A stretch of DNA of 64,000 bases, taken from assembly GCA_020631215.1 (NCBI GenBank), contig JAHDHS010000004.1, forward strand, positions 59,166 to 123,165, in the 5' to 3' direction. Origin of the DNA: Hellea sp. Lineage in GTDB: Bacteria; Pseudomonadota; Alphaproteobacteria; Caulobacterales; Maricaulaceae. The notes beneath the pieces are model-generated. The model had not been told where the DNA came from. It ran no database searches and worked only from the letters and a program-made list of their open reading frames with translations. The first letter of the stretch is position 1; every line of letters starts with the position of its first letter. A program made the translations under genes and the position numbers. Of the stretch, positions 33,552 to 43,081 are shown in pieces.

Positions 33552-35041
33552 GGCATCAGCCCCCCCGGCAATATGGGCTCGAGAAAGTTAGCGATACCTC
33601 CCGCATAGAAGAACAAGATAAGTGACCCCAAGGCCGTGATGACAGGCGGGATAATTACCCAACGATGTTTCCTGCGAAGCGATGCAATATGCGCATCGTC
33701 CTCAGGATTTGCAGCAGGCTTCATAAATCCCCGAATGGCGATGGGCACGAGATAAATGATGTTCAAGATGGATGACACTATCAGAGCCGCAATTAATATG
33801 GCTTTGCCACTATCCAATGCACCCGCCATTAGGAAGAATTTAGGCCATGAGCCGCCCATTGGCGGAATACCAATAATTGAAAGTGCGCCCACGAGAAACG
33901 CCCCAAACACCCATGGCATAGTGCGTCCCAGGCCGTCCAACTGGCTGATATTCGTGCGATGCGTGACTGTGTAAATGGCGCCCGCACACATAAAGAGTGT
34001 GATTTTACCCCAGGCATGCATAACTATCTGCAAGGCCCCGCCCATAATCGCAAAAGGTGCGGCCAACATGGCGCCCAATGTGACATATGAAAGTTGGGAG
34101 ACTGTCGAATAAGCCAACCTGGCTTTGAGGTTATCCTGGCGTAGCGCAATTACGGACGCCAGAACAATAGAGATTGCTGCTATCCACGAAAGCGTTGTAC
34201 TGGCTGGTGTTGCGGCGGTTAGAGACGGACCAAATGAAAAAACCACGACTTTTAACATGGCAAAAACGCCAGCCTTCACAACTGCAACAGCATGCAGCAA
34301 TGCCGAAACCGGTGTAGGTGCCACCATAGCATTGGGCAGCCATGGATGAACCGGCATAAGCGCAGCCTTGCCTATACCAAATGCAAACAAAAATAAGAGT
34401 ATAGATGTCGCCAGTAAGCTGGTGCCTTCCGGGAACACGCCGCCGACTTGAAAGTCGGTTGTGCCCGCAATAACTTGCACGCCAATAATCGCCGGAAGGA
34501 GCAGCGCGAGTGATGTCCCCATCAAGATCAACGCGTAGATTGTGCCGCCTTTTTTTGCCTTATCGTCACCCTTATGTGTAACCAATGGGAAGGTTGAAAT
34601 CGTCAAAGCTTCGTAGAAGATAAATAGGGTAATTAAATTTGCGGATGCGGCAATGCCCATAGCCGCAAAGATTGCGATGGCGACAAAAGTAAAAAACCTA
34701 GTTTGGTTTTTCTCATTATTACCTCGCATGTAGCCAAGCGTGAAAAGTGAATTGACGATCCAAAGGGAGCTGGCAATCGCGGCGAAAGTCAACCCTAGTG
34801 GTTCCAGTTTTAAGCGTACATCAAAATTGCCGGCGAATGTCCCCAAATGCAAATCAGGGCGCACGCCATTCGATACCTGGACACCCAAATACCCAACGAC
34901 GCATAACAATAAAACGCCTGCCACAAGTGTGATACCTTCGCGCATATTCGGAGACTTAGCGCCAACCAAAGGAATCAACGCGGCCGCTGCCAGCGGTATT
35001 AGAAGCAATAAAGCCAGAGCCATTTGAGGATCGAAACTCAT
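33548..35041 (-). CDS. Mrp antiporter A/D-like (NuoL/M-type) subunit
   Basis: A 497-residue proton_antipo_M protein (LITLFIFYEALTISTFPLVTHKGD, GKAALMPVHPWLPNAMVAPTPVSALLHAVAVVKAGVFAMLKV, ARLAYSTVSQLSYVTLGAMLAAP). The VSALLHAVAVVKAG stretch is the NuoL/MrpA form, so this probably supplies the N-terminal half of MrpA, whose C-terminal MbhD/E-like part is encoded separately at 37497-38228. Forms a proton-conducting channel in the inner membrane. Confidence 0.85.
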   Translation of the reverse strand: MSFDPQMALALLLLIPLAAAALIPLVGAKSPNMREGITLVAGVLLLCVVGYLGVQVSNGVRPDLHLGTFAGNFDVRLKLEPLGLTFAAIASSLWIVNSLFTLGYMRGNNEKNQTRFFTFVAIAIFAAMGIAASANLITLFIFYEALTISTFPLVTHKGDDKAKKGGTIYALILMGTSLALLLPAIIGVQVIAGTTDFQVGGVFPEGTSLLATSILLFLFAFGIGKAALMPVHPWLPNAMVAPTPVSALLHAVAVVKAGVFAMLKVVVFSFGPSLTAATPASTTLSWIAAISIVLASVIALRQDNLKARLAYSTVSQLSYVTLGAMLAAPFAIMGGALQIVMHAWGKITLFMCAGAIYTVTHRTNISQLDGLGRTMPWVFGAFLVGALSIIGIPPMGGSWPKFFLMAGALDSGKAILIAALIVSSILNIIYLVPIAIRGFMKPAANPEDDAHIASLRRKHRWVIIPPVITALGSLILFFYAGGIANFLEPILPGGLMP

Positions 35042-35042
35042 T

Positions 35043-36584
35043 CTAGCCTCCTAACCCAAGCAATAAATTGGCGGCACGTTCAGATGCCCCAACAACTAGA
35101 TCACTCGCACCCAAAATATTCGTTCCGATCAAGACCGACGCTATGGCCATGGCCCACATCGGTATAAGCATTAAAAGAGGAGCCTCGTTACGCGTGCAGA
35201 CCTGCCCATCTTCCATAACCGGCGCATCTTGAAAATAAGCTGCCAGCAAGAGACGGCCAATATAGAAAATAGCCAAAACTGATGTGAGGACGATGACGAA
35301 CACCGCCCACCACCAGCCATTCGCGGCAGCGGCCGTCGCCAATTGATATTTAGAGACAAATCCCGCTGTGAATGGCACACCGATCAGTGACAAGCCGGAC
35401 ACGGTAAAGGCCGCAGTTGTCCACGGCATGGTTTTACCCAATCCATTGACATCAGCAGTTCGGGTTATGCCAAAGCGATACCACATTGCACCGACCGCCA
35501 AAAACAAGCCGCCCTTGATGATAGCATGATTGATAAGATGAAGATAACCCGCCGTTACGCTTGCCGCTGTCGCAATACCGACCCCCAACAACATATACCC
35601 GACTTGCGCGACAGATGAAAATGCCAAAAGCCTTCGGGCGTCTGTTTGGAAGATCGCCTGTAAACTCGCGAAAAGCATACCAATGACGCCCAATCCAACC
35701 AATAGGAACTGGAGAACATTCGCCACGTAATCAAAGTCCGGATCAAACACAAAGAATACAAATCTCAGCAGAAGGTACAAAGCCGCTTTCGTCGCGGTGG
35801 ATGCCAGAAACATCGTAATTTGGGTCGGGGCATATGCATAAGCTCCGGGCAACCAATTATGTAACGGGAACATCGCGAGCTTCAGACCTAATCCGACAAC
35901 GATAAATCCAAAGGCCACTTTTGCAACGCGTGATCCGCCGTCCAGATCCGCTAATATGCGGCCCATATCAGCCATATTCAGCGTTCCCGTTTCCATGTAA
36001 AGGAACCCGATACCGATCACAAAGAACGTAGCGCCGATAGAGCCAAGAATAAGATAATTATACGCGGCAGATAAGGCGCGTCTATCCCGTGCAGCGCCCA
36101 TAGCCACTAACACATAGGTCGCAATTGAACTGACTTCCAGAAATACGAAAACATTAAACGCGTCACCTGTCACAACCATGCCCAGTAGGCCCGCGACACA
36201 AAGCAAGAAAGCCGCATAGTATGGGGCGCGTTTTTTCGGCTCCACTTCAGCCAAGGTAGCAGGCAGGGCATAAACCAATGACACGACGGCCATTAGCGTA
36301 ATAAGCACCAGTATAGGCGCGTTGAGCGCGTCAATGAGCAAGGAAATGCCATGCGGTGGATCCCACCCGCCCATAGGATAGACATCCACACCCGTTTTCA
36401 AATTATATATAGCGACCGCAAAAGCCGTCACGGTACAGATGATTGTCACGAGCATTGCAACAAACCAAGCCGGCTTTCGGCCTGGCAAAATTGACGTCAC
36501 AGCCGCCATAATCAAAGGCAGTACAATGATAACCGCCGGGCCGTGAATCAGTAACCATTCCGGAATGTAATCCATGAGCGCCAT
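35043..36584 (-). CDS. mnhD: Mrp antiporter subunit D
   Basis: A 513-residue MnhD/MrpD protein (VTGDAFNVFVFLEVSSIATYVLVAMG, VVGLGLKLAMFPLHNWLPGAYAYAPTQITMFLASTATKAALYLLLR, RLLAFSSVAQVGYMLLGVGIAT, HLINHAIIKGGLFLAVGAMWYR). The channel Glu in FLEVSS and Lys in GLKLAMF are conserved. Its start lies within the 3' end of mnhC and the two genes share a base; the next gene follows after one base. Confidence 0.92.
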   Translation of the reverse strand: MALMDYIPEWLLIHGPAVIIVLPLIMAAVTSILPGRKPAWFVAMLVTIICTVTAFAVAIYNLKTGVDVYPMGGWDPPHGISLLIDALNAPILVLITLMAVVSLVYALPATLAEVEPKKRAPYYAAFLLCVAGLLGMVVTGDAFNVFVFLEVSSIATYVLVAMGAARDRRALSAAYNYLILGSIGATFFVIGIGFLYMETGTLNMADMGRILADLDGGSRVAKVAFGFIVVGLGLKLAMFPLHNWLPGAYAYAPTQITMFLASTATKAALYLLLRFVFFVFDPDFDYVANVLQFLLVGLGVIGMLFASLQAIFQTDARRLLAFSSVAQVGYMLLGVGIATAASVTAGYLHLINHAIIKGGLFLAVGAMWYRFGITRTADVNGLGKTMPWTTAAFTVSGLSLIGVPFTAGFVSKYQLATAAAANGWWWAVFVIVLTSVLAIFYIGRLLLAAYFQDAPVMEDGQVCTRNEAPLLMLIPMWAMAIASVLIGTNILGASDLVVGASERAANLLLGLGG

Positions 36585-37063
36585 CAGTCAGCCGTGCCTT
36601 CAAGATTATAAATATAATCTGCTTTTTCGATCTGATCTTCTTCGATCGTTCCGTAAACTTCTCGAATACGCACAACAAGCGACAAACCAATCGCCAATGT
36701 GGCCACACCAACCACAATCGCTGTCAGGATCAAGACATGCGGAAGTGGGTTGGAATATGTAATGTCAAGATTATAGCCATGCCCTTTAGCAGCCTTCCCG
36801 GCCCCCTCGGCCGCGGCTATGAGCGTCTCTGGCGCCAATCCAGCGTAATCTTTAGCATAAGCCTTTTCTAGGATTGGCGGCTGTCCACCCGAAACTTTGC
36901 TGATCGTGATATATAATAAGAAGACGGATGTCTGAAACACCGAAAGACCCGCTAGCTTCTTGATAAGGTTTCGCGATGCGAAGACGACATAAAGCCCTGT
37001 CATCATCAAGATGATGACGACAATATAATTATAATCCGCCAAGAACTCTGAGAACATTACCAA
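36584..37063 (-). CDS. mnhC: Mrp antiporter subunit C
   Basis: A 159-residue NuoK-like protein with three membrane segments (YIVVIILMMTGLYVVFA, VFQTSVFLLYITISKVSG, PLPHVLILTAIVVGVATLAIGLSLVVRI). The PLPHVLILTAIVVGVA motif is diagnostic for MrpC. Longer than the roughly 115-residue standard because of a 45-residue hydrophilic loop (about residues 58-105). It overlaps mnhB by 7 bases. Confidence 0.9.
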   Translation of the reverse strand: MVMFSEFLADYNYIVVIILMMTGLYVVFASRNLIKKLAGLSVFQTSVFLLYITISKVSGGQPPILEKAYAKDYAGLAPETLIAAAEGAGKAAKGHGYNLDITYSNPLPHVLILTAIVVGVATLAIGLSLVVRIREVYGTIEEDQIEKADYIYNLEGTAD

Positions 37064-37497
37064 TCCCGCTCATCAGTTTCCGGTTGGCGAGAGCCGAACG
37101 CGTAGAAAATCGCAATCATCACCGTTGTAACCGTGACTAATACGCCAAGCTCCACCGCCAAAATTCCATAGTGCTGACCGTGGCTGGCCTCATGAGCCAA
37201 AACACTATAATTTAGATATTCGCCACCAAGCAACCAAGTCACGACACCTGTACCGCCGTAAAGCAATACGCCGATTGTCATGCCGATACGTACCCAACTG
37301 GGCGGAAAAGCTTTTTTTGCGGCATCCAGACCAAAAATCAGGGCGTAGAGAATAACGGAGGCGGCCAAAATCACGCCCGCCTGGAACCCTCCGCCTGGTC
37401 CGTAATCACCATGGAACTGCACATATAGAGCGAACAGAGCGATGATCGGTATCAGAAACTTACTGATGACCCGTAACAAAACATGAGGATCATGCAT
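37057..37497 (-). CDS. mnhB: Mrp antiporter subunit B
   Basis: A 146-residue MnhB/MbhF protein with four membrane segments (LIPIIALFALYVQFHGDYGPGGGFQAGVI then VILYALIFGLDAAKKAF). The HGDYGPGGGFQAGVIL motif is the family signature. It adjoins the MbhD/E-like gene and is coupled to it. Confidence 0.92.
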   Translation of the reverse strand: MHDPHVLLRVISKFLIPIIALFALYVQFHGDYGPGGGFQAGVILAASVILYALIFGLDAAKKAFPPSWVRIGMTIGVLLYGGTGVVTWLLGGEYLNYSVLAHEASHGQHYGILAVELGVLVTVTTVMIAIFYAFGSRQPETDERDW

Positions 37498-38228
37498 TAC
37501 TTGTCTCCCCCGTCTGGCGTGGAAGCTTTAGACTTACGAGGTCTGCCGCGGCGCTTTTTGGTTTCATTCGGCTTTGTTTCGTCCGACGTCTTTGAAACGG
37601 CTGCAGCAGGAGCGCTTGGCCTAAAGACCCGGTGCCCATTAGGCTTGGCTCGCCACCGGCCCGCATTTCCATTAAGACCTAGTAACAGCAAAACACCTAG
37701 GCCCGCTGAAAAGATAACCACAGTTTCGCCAAACGTATCATATCCTCGGTAGCTCGCCAGAACCGCCGTCACCACATTCGGGATATCTATATCCTCTGCG
37801 GTTCGGGCAATATAATCCATCCCGACATAGCTATTAGCCGGTGAGTTAGCTGCCCCGTAATTCGGCATGTCTCCTACGGCCAATATCATCGCCGCGCCAG
37901 CTATCAGAACAATCAGCAGAGGCCCCCATTGTCGTTTCATTGGCACAGGCTCAGATTTCCTATCAGCTAAAAGCATCGCCGCCAGCATCAAAACCGTGGA
38001 CACGCCCGCCCCGACTGCCGCTTCGGTAAAGGCGACATCAACAGCATCAAGACTGACAAACCAAGCCGCGCAAACCAGGCTGTAAACACCCTGCAACATG
38101 ACAATCGCGAACAGCGAACGCATACGGACAATGGCGAAAGCAACGACGACCAACAGAGCCATCAACCCGATATCAAGCGCAATTGTTGGGATAGCCACAG
38201 ACGACGCATTTAGACTGACGGCCATCAT
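37497..38228 (-). CDS. MbhD/MbhE-like subunit (MrpA C-terminal part) with AT-hook-like tail
   Basis: A 243-residue protein. The N-terminal half is MbhD/DUF4040-like (RMRSLFAIVMLQGVYSLVCAAWFVSLDAVDVAFTEAAVGAGVSTVL) and the middle is MbhE-like (VTAVLASYRGYDTFGETVVIFSAGLGVLLLLG). Both correspond to the C-terminal domains of canonical MrpA, which is therefore split here. The last about 45 residues are cytoplasmic, basic and proline-rich and contain KKRRGRPRKSK, matching an AT-hook core (RGRP), unusual for an antiporter subunit. Confidence 0.85.
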   Translation of the reverse strand: MMAVSLNASSVAIPTIALDIGLMALLVVVAFAIVRMRSLFAIVMLQGVYSLVCAAWFVSLDAVDVAFTEAAVGAGVSTVLMLAAMLLADRKSEPVPMKRQWGPLLIVLIAGAAMILAVGDMPNYGAANSPANSYVGMDYIARTAEDIDIPNVVTAVLASYRGYDTFGETVVIFSAGLGVLLLLGLNGNAGRWRAKPNGHRVFRPSAPAAAVSKTSDETKPNETKKRRGRPRKSKASTPDGGDK

Positions 38229-38623
38229 GTCCCCTCATCCACTTCGGGGGCTTTATAGGGCCCCAATAGAGGCTTTAAACCTGCCTCATGAGCTGCATGC
38301 GCCACGGCATGGGTTGCCGTCGGGCTCGTGATCAGAAGAAATATAGCGACTAAGACAAGCTTCAAAGTCATCTGCGAAAATCCAGACTGAAACATGAGTG
38401 CAAGCAGAATTAATTCAGCGCCAAGTGTATCTGTCATGCCCGCCGCATGTAGCCGCGTATAAAAATCAGGCAATCTGATAACCCCGATTGTTCCCGCCAA
38501 GACAAAAAACAAACCCGCCGCCAATGAAATCAGACTTCCGGCAAATCTGAAGACACTTAGCCAGTCTATATGTACCGCGCTTTCAGAGGGCGCAGTCGCC
38601 GCCAGAACAAGTTCGATCATCAT
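38225..38623 (-). CDS. mnhG: Mrp antiporter subunit G
   Basis: A 132-residue MnhG protein with three membrane segments (LISLAAGLFFVLAGTIGVIRLPDFYTRLHAAGMTDTLGAELI). The GVIRLPDFYTRLHAAG..DTLG motif is the family signature. It overlaps mnhF and the next gene by 4 bases each. Confidence 0.93.
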   Translation of the reverse strand: MMIELVLAATAPSESAVHIDWLSVFRFAGSLISLAAGLFFVLAGTIGVIRLPDFYTRLHAAGMTDTLGAELILLALMFQSGFSQMTLKLVLVAIFLLITSPTATHAVAHAAHEAGLKPLLGPYKAPEVDEGT

Positions 38624-38934
38624 GCGTCCTCTCCTTTTACGGAGACGCGGTTCAAATTCACATCCAGCGCGCGATAATTGAAGAACTTCAACACTGCGAT
38701 TGTCGCGATGAAATTCATGAGCGCATATAAAAGCGCGATATCGACGCCGTCCGGGCGGTCAATAATAAAACAAAAGACACAAAGGAACAGAACGGTCTTT
38801 GTTCCGAAACTGTTTACCGCCAAAAGCCGGTCGTAAAGTGTTGGGCCGCCTATCAAGCGGGCCAGCATAAGCGCCATAGAGACGATCAAGGCAAAGGCCC
38901 CTGCAAGGAACATATATCCAAGTGCCGTTTCCAT
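38620..38934 (-). CDS. mnhF: Mrp antiporter subunit F
   Basis: A 104-residue MnhF protein with three membrane segments (ALIVSMALMLARLIGGPTLYDRLLAVNSFGTKTVLFLCV). RLIGGPTLYDRLLAVN is the family signature. It adjoins mnhE, sharing one base. Confidence 0.92.
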   Translation of the reverse strand: METALGYMFLAGAFALIVSMALMLARLIGGPTLYDRLLAVNSFGTKTVLFLCVFCFIIDRPDGVDIALLYALMNFIATIAVLKFFNYRALDVNLNRVSVKGEDA

Positions 38935-39437
38935 TATACGTCGCCCATATCTTCACCAACCGCCCAAGCGGAGCGAACGCCCATCTCAGCAAAGTCCGCC
39001 GGATCGCTCATCTCAGAGAGCAATGCATGAACGAGGATATGGTCTGACTCCATATTCACACTGACTGTGCCGGGCGTAAGCGTTATCGAGTTGGCAAACA
39101 TGGATTTCGCTATATCTGTCTTTTGCGGCGCAGGAACTTTGACGACTTTTGGAGACACTTCCATAGACGGACTTAAAACGGCGCGAACAACCGCCATATT
39201 GGCCTTCACGATTTCAACAAAGAGCCAGACGAAATAAGAGAGCGTGCGCGGCAGTGTGCCATAGGCAGCGGTTTCACGGTCCAAAATTCTCATTCTAAAA
39301 CACAGAAAGAGTACAAAGCAGATTGATATCACACCGAGTTTCAAGAGCAAGGGCTTGAAATAGCCTGACAGAGTCAGCCATGTCGCCACCAGCGCTAATA
39401 CTAGGATTAAAGCTGAGCGAAACAAAACACCTCCCAA
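38934..39437 (-). CDS. mnhE: Mrp antiporter subunit E
   Basis: A 167-residue MnhE protein (YFVWLFVEIVKANMAVVRAVLSP, MFANSITLTPGTVSVNMESDHILVHALL). First gene of the antiporter operon, about 107 bases after the DUF2336 stop. Mrp complexes expel Na+ or K+ in exchange for protons across the inner membrane, fitting a marine organism. Confidence 0.92.
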   Translation of the reverse strand: MGGVLFRSALILVLALVATWLTLSGYFKPLLLKLGVISICFVLFLCFRMRILDRETAAYGTLPRTLSYFVWLFVEIVKANMAVVRAVLSPSMEVSPKVVKVPAPQKTDIAKSMFANSITLTPGTVSVNMESDHILVHALLSEMSDPADFAEMGVRSAWAVGEDMGDV

Positions 39438-39543
39438 ACATTGCTCTTATGATCTGCTCTTAGCGGGCAAATATGCAGCTTTAAAGTCTAAAGAAAGCTT
39501 TCAGGGCAATTATTCCACAGAAACAATGCCCTTATAGTTGAAT

Positions 39544-40770
39544 TCATTGCTTATGTGAGAAAACAAGAGCTGCGGTAATCGCCGCCGCGCCGAATTCTTC
39601 TTCGCGCGGTATAACGCCTCGCTTGATATAACGGAGAACATCAGCGTTGAGGGAGGCTGTAAGTGACCAATTCCAATAGCGCAGGATCGTTTGCGCCTTA
39701 TTGGTAGAAATCACATCATAGGTTTCAATCACGGCTGCCAATCTTGGGTGCACGTCGCCATTTTCATCAACACTCGGCCGTTTCATCGCTTTCCAAATTT
39801 TTTCAATGCAAGAGCGGTCCAGACCTGGGGCCTTACACAAGATAGCGATGCCCTGACCACCTTGATCCGTCATAATCTGGGCACCAGTCGCTGGTTTGAT
39901 ACCGGCCATGTAAGAAATTTCTTCCGTCAATTTCCGGTCAAGCCCATGGATCGCTGCGTGATCAATCGCCGCCTCCAGATTTTCATATTCAGAACGTTCT
40001 ATCGCGGCGCGGTTACGCTGGCGGCGTTCTATAAATTGCAGGGCTTTACGTACAGCCGCATCCTGCCAACCATCTGCCGCGGCTTTGGGAAACAAATCGG
40101 CGCAGCTATCCTGTAAAACATCCCTCGTGACTCCGAAGCGATGCAGGATTTTTTTCCGGCTGGGCGCGTCGGCCCACCAAAACATAGTCAGTCCATGGGA
40201 GGGACGTAATTCATCGCGCCTGATCAGCAATTCCACATAGGTCTGATGTGTACGAGAGACTGTCAATATGCGCTGAATAGCCGTCTCTGAAAACTGGGCC
40301 CCTTTATTTTTCAACAAAGTTTCAACGACATCCTCTTCCAGAAACTCCACCAGCGCATCCACAACCGAATCCGTGATTTTTCGGCGCTGTGCCATGACTT
40401 TACGGTGCTCTCCTGAGACTTTTCGGGCGATTTGAATAAGATCAGAATCCGTCAGGCTGAGCGACTCCTCCAAGACATATTTCGCGACTTCAATGTCATC
40501 TTTTGCCAATATCACAAGGATCGTCCGGGGGGCTTCATTGAGCATAACCAAACGTTTCGCCACATTCACTCTGAGGTCTAAATCCGCGTCCCGCAGCAAC
40601 TCAACAAGGATATCCCCTGCCATATGCCGCTCTTGCGGCGTAAGCTGGCTGGCCGGAATGCAAATGACATCAGACAGTCTTTTGGCCAGCTGCCTGCGGA
40701 CATTATGCGTGACCTGGCCGCCATCCGCAATTGCCTCAGCGGGAAGTTCAAGCGGGGCGGGCTGTGCATT
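39544..40770 (-). CDS. DUF2336 protein
   Basis: About 408 residues from the internal ATG (MNAQPAPLEL), with a 10-residue longer alternative from 40800. DUF2336 helical-repeat protein (SQLTPQERHMAGDILVELLRDADLDLRVNVAKRLV, DDIEVAKYVLEESLSLTDSDLIQIARKVSGEHRKVMAQRRKI, AIQRILTVSRTHQTYVELLIRR). Widespread in alphaproteobacteria, often cell-cycle regulated, function unknown. The divergent ptrB gene starts about 110 bases away; that gap contains a diverged relative of the 27-bp repeat. Confidence 0.85.
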   Translation of the reverse strand, partial: NAQPAPLELPAEAIADGGQVTHNVRRQLAKRLSDVICIPASQLTPQERHMAGDILVELLRDADLDLRVNVAKRLVMLNEAPRTILVILAKDDIEVAKYVLEESLSLTDSDLIQIARKVSGEHRKVMAQRRKITDSVVDALVEFLEEDVVETLLKNKGAQFSETAIQRILTVSRTHQTYVELLIRRDELRPSHGLTMFWWADAPSRKKILHRFGVTRDVLQDSCADLFPKAAADGWQDAAVRKALQFIERRQRNRAAIERSEYENLEAAIDHAAIHGLDRKLTEEISYMAGIKPATGAQIMTDQGGQGIAILCKAPGLDRSCIEKIWKAMKRPSVDENGDVHPRLAAVIETYDVISTNKAQTILRYWNWSLTASLNADVLRYIKRGVIPREEEFGAAAITAALVFSHKQ

Positions 40771-40909
40771 CATGCAAAAATCCAAGTCGAAAATCGTCAA
40801 AAAACGGCCAATTTCGGTCCATTTAAGGTTAATTTTTAACGGCGTATAGTTAACTAAAGATGACCAATTTTGCGCTTGTAGAACGCGGCCACGTCCCTAG
40901 ATAGACAGC

Positions 40910-43003
40910 ATGACTCAGTTATCTAAAAACCCCATTCCGCCTTCCGCCCCAAAGCATCCCGTCACACATGAACGCTTCGGCCAAATGTGGACGGATCCGT
41001 ATCTCTGGATGAAGGATGATAACTGGCAGGCCGTCATGCGTGACCCGTCCAAACTCGACCCGGCTATACGGGAGCATCTGGAAGCCGAAAATGCCTATAC
41101 CGAATCCATGATGACAAGTCTGCAAGACCTTAAGGATTCTATTTTTGAGGAAATGAAGAACCGCCTTGAGCCAAACGCCCGCAGCACGCCCCTGCCGGAC
41201 GGACCCCATGAATATCTGCATTTCTACCGCGAAGGCGATCAGCACGGCGTCTATGCGCGGCAGCCCAAAGGCGGCGGAGATGATGACATATTGCTGGACG
41301 CCGATGCGCTGTCCAAAGAACAGGATGGCTATTTCAATCTGGGCACGGTCACTCACAGCCATGATCACAATTGGCTGGCTTATTCCGTAGATCGTCAGGG
41401 CTCGGAAAATTATGCCGTCTTTGTCAAAAATCTGAAAGGCGGAACCGTCACAGAAACAGGCATCGACCGCTCGGCAGGTGGTTTGACATGGGCGGCCGAC
41501 AATCAGACTCTGTTCTGGGTCGAGCGGGATGAAAATCAGCGCCCTTTTGCTGTCAGATACAAAAACGTCTTTGACGAAACCGCTCCGATACAAACCGCCT
41601 ATGAAGAAAGCGATCCGGGCTTTTTCGTCAGCGCCGGACTGTCCGATGACCACCGTTACATTGAAATCAGCGCCCACAACCACACGACCTCTGAGGTTTG
41701 GCGCATCCCGGCCAATGCCCCCGATACGCGGCCCATCTGCTTCGCCCCGCGATTGGAGGGGCAGGAGTACAGCCTAACCGACCAAGGCGGCAAAACCTAT
41801 ATCCTGACCAATGCCCATGGCGCGACCGATTTCGCCGTCATGGTCACGGAAGACGGAGACCGCGATAGCTGGAAGCCTTTCATTCCCCACCGCCCCGGCA
41901 CGCTGATCTTGGGACTCGAAGCCTTTGAGCACCACCTTATCCGGCTGGAGCGCGAAAACGCCCTGCCCCGTATCGTCATCCGGGATATGCGAACCGGAGA
42001 CGAGCACAGCATCGCCATGGAAGAAGAGGCCTATAGCCTCGGCCTGGTCTCGGGCTTTGAATATGACACGGCGCAGATTTTCTTTAGCTACGCGTCCCCG
42101 ACCACCCCCTCTCGCGTCTTTGCCTATGACATGGACAGCCGGGAGCGCCGTCTGGTCAAGGAACAGATCGTCCCATCCGGTCATCAACCAGGCGATTACG
42201 AAACCAAACGCCTGCACATTACCGCCCGGGACGGAGAAACTGTCCCGGTCACCCTGCTCTATCGCAGCGGCACTGTCGCGGATGGCACTGCGCCGCTCCT
42301 GCTCTATGGATATGGGTCCTATGGGATCACCATTCCCGCCGCCTTCAGAACGCGTATCCTCTCGCTCGTCGACCGGGGCTTTGTCTTTGCCATCGCCCAC
42401 ATCCGAGGCTCTATGGCCAAAGGCTATCAATGGTATCTGGACGGCAAGCTGGAAAAGAAGACCAACACCTTTAACGACTATGTCGATGCCGGGCGCGCAC
42501 TGATCGATCTGGGCTGGACGAGCCCGGGTAAAATCATCGCGCATGGCGGCTCGGCGGGCGGGCTGCTCGTGGGCGCGGCGGTCAATCAGGCCCCGGAGAT
42601 TTTTGGCGGCATCATTGCCGCCGTTCCCTTTGTCGATGTGCTCAATACGATGAGCGATGACACCCTGCCCCTGACCCCGCCGGAATGGCCGGAATGGGGC
42701 AACCCCCTGACAGACAAAGACGCCTTTGAACAAATCCGCGCCTATTCTCCCTATGATAATGTGCGCGGCCAGGACTATCCCCCCATGTTTATCACGGGCG
42801 GTCTGACCGACCCCCGCGTGACATATTGGGAGCCCGCCAAATGGGCCGCCATGCTGCGCGACCACCAAACGGGCGGCGCGCCCATCCTGCTGAAAATCAA
42901 CATGACCGCAGGCCACGCCGGAGAGTCCGGCCGTTATGACAGTTTGAAAGAGGCAGCAGAAGAATACGCTTTTGCCGTGGCGGCAGCGAATGGGCAGATG
43001 TGA
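40910..43003 (+). CDS. ptrB: oligopeptidase B, S9A serine peptidase
   Basis: A 697-residue prolyl-oligopeptidase-family enzyme. N-terminal seven-blade propeller (HGVYARQPKGGGDDDILLDADAL, WLAYSVDRQGSENYAVFVKNL) and C-terminal alpha/beta hydrolase. Catalytic Ser548 lies in GGSAGGLL, Asp in GLTDPRV and His in MTAGHAGESGR. IAHIRGSMAKGYQWYLDGK and YSPYDNV..DYPPMFITGG match oligopeptidase B, which cleaves after basic residues in short peptides. Cytoplasmic, no signal peptide. ATG start. Confidence 0.93.
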   Translation: MTQLSKNPIPPSAPKHPVTHERFGQMWTDPYLWMKDDNWQAVMRDPSKLDPAIREHLEAENAYTESMMTSLQDLKDSIFEEMKNRLEPNARSTPLPDGPHEYLHFYREGDQHGVYARQPKGGGDDDILLDADALSKEQDGYFNLGTVTHSHDHNWLAYSVDRQGSENYAVFVKNLKGGTVTETGIDRSAGGLTWAADNQTLFWVERDENQRPFAVRYKNVFDETAPIQTAYEESDPGFFVSAGLSDDHRYIEISAHNHTTSEVWRIPANAPDTRPICFAPRLEGQEYSLTDQGGKTYILTNAHGATDFAVMVTEDGDRDSWKPFIPHRPGTLILGLEAFEHHLIRLERENALPRIVIRDMRTGDEHSIAMEEEAYSLGLVSGFEYDTAQIFFSYASPTTPSRVFAYDMDSRERRLVKEQIVPSGHQPGDYETKRLHITARDGETVPVTLLYRSGTVADGTAPLLLYGYGSYGITIPAAFRTRILSLVDRGFVFAIAHIRGSMAKGYQWYLDGKLEKKTNTFNDYVDAGRALIDLGWTSPGKIIAHGGSAGGLLVGAAVNQAPEIFGGIIAAVPFVDVLNTMSDDTLPLTPPEWPEWGNPLTDKDAFEQIRAYSPYDNVRGQDYPPMFITGGLTDPRVTYWEPAKWAAMLRDHQTGGAPILLKINMTAGHAGESGRYDSLKEAAEEYAFAVAAANGQM

Positions 43004-43081
43004 GAGACAGTGAAGCCCATATTGTCTTACAATCACGCCTGAAACAGTCCTGAGTCACAATTTTTCCAAAAGGCATATTCC

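Noticed and set aside
41774-43036. 420-codon ORF antisense to ptrB, and similar long antisense ORFs under sppA (54503-55417) and ptrB (40919-41683).
   Set aside because: They mirror strongly coding genes with intact catalytic motifs and arise from GC-rich codon use; no ribosome sites or family features of their own.
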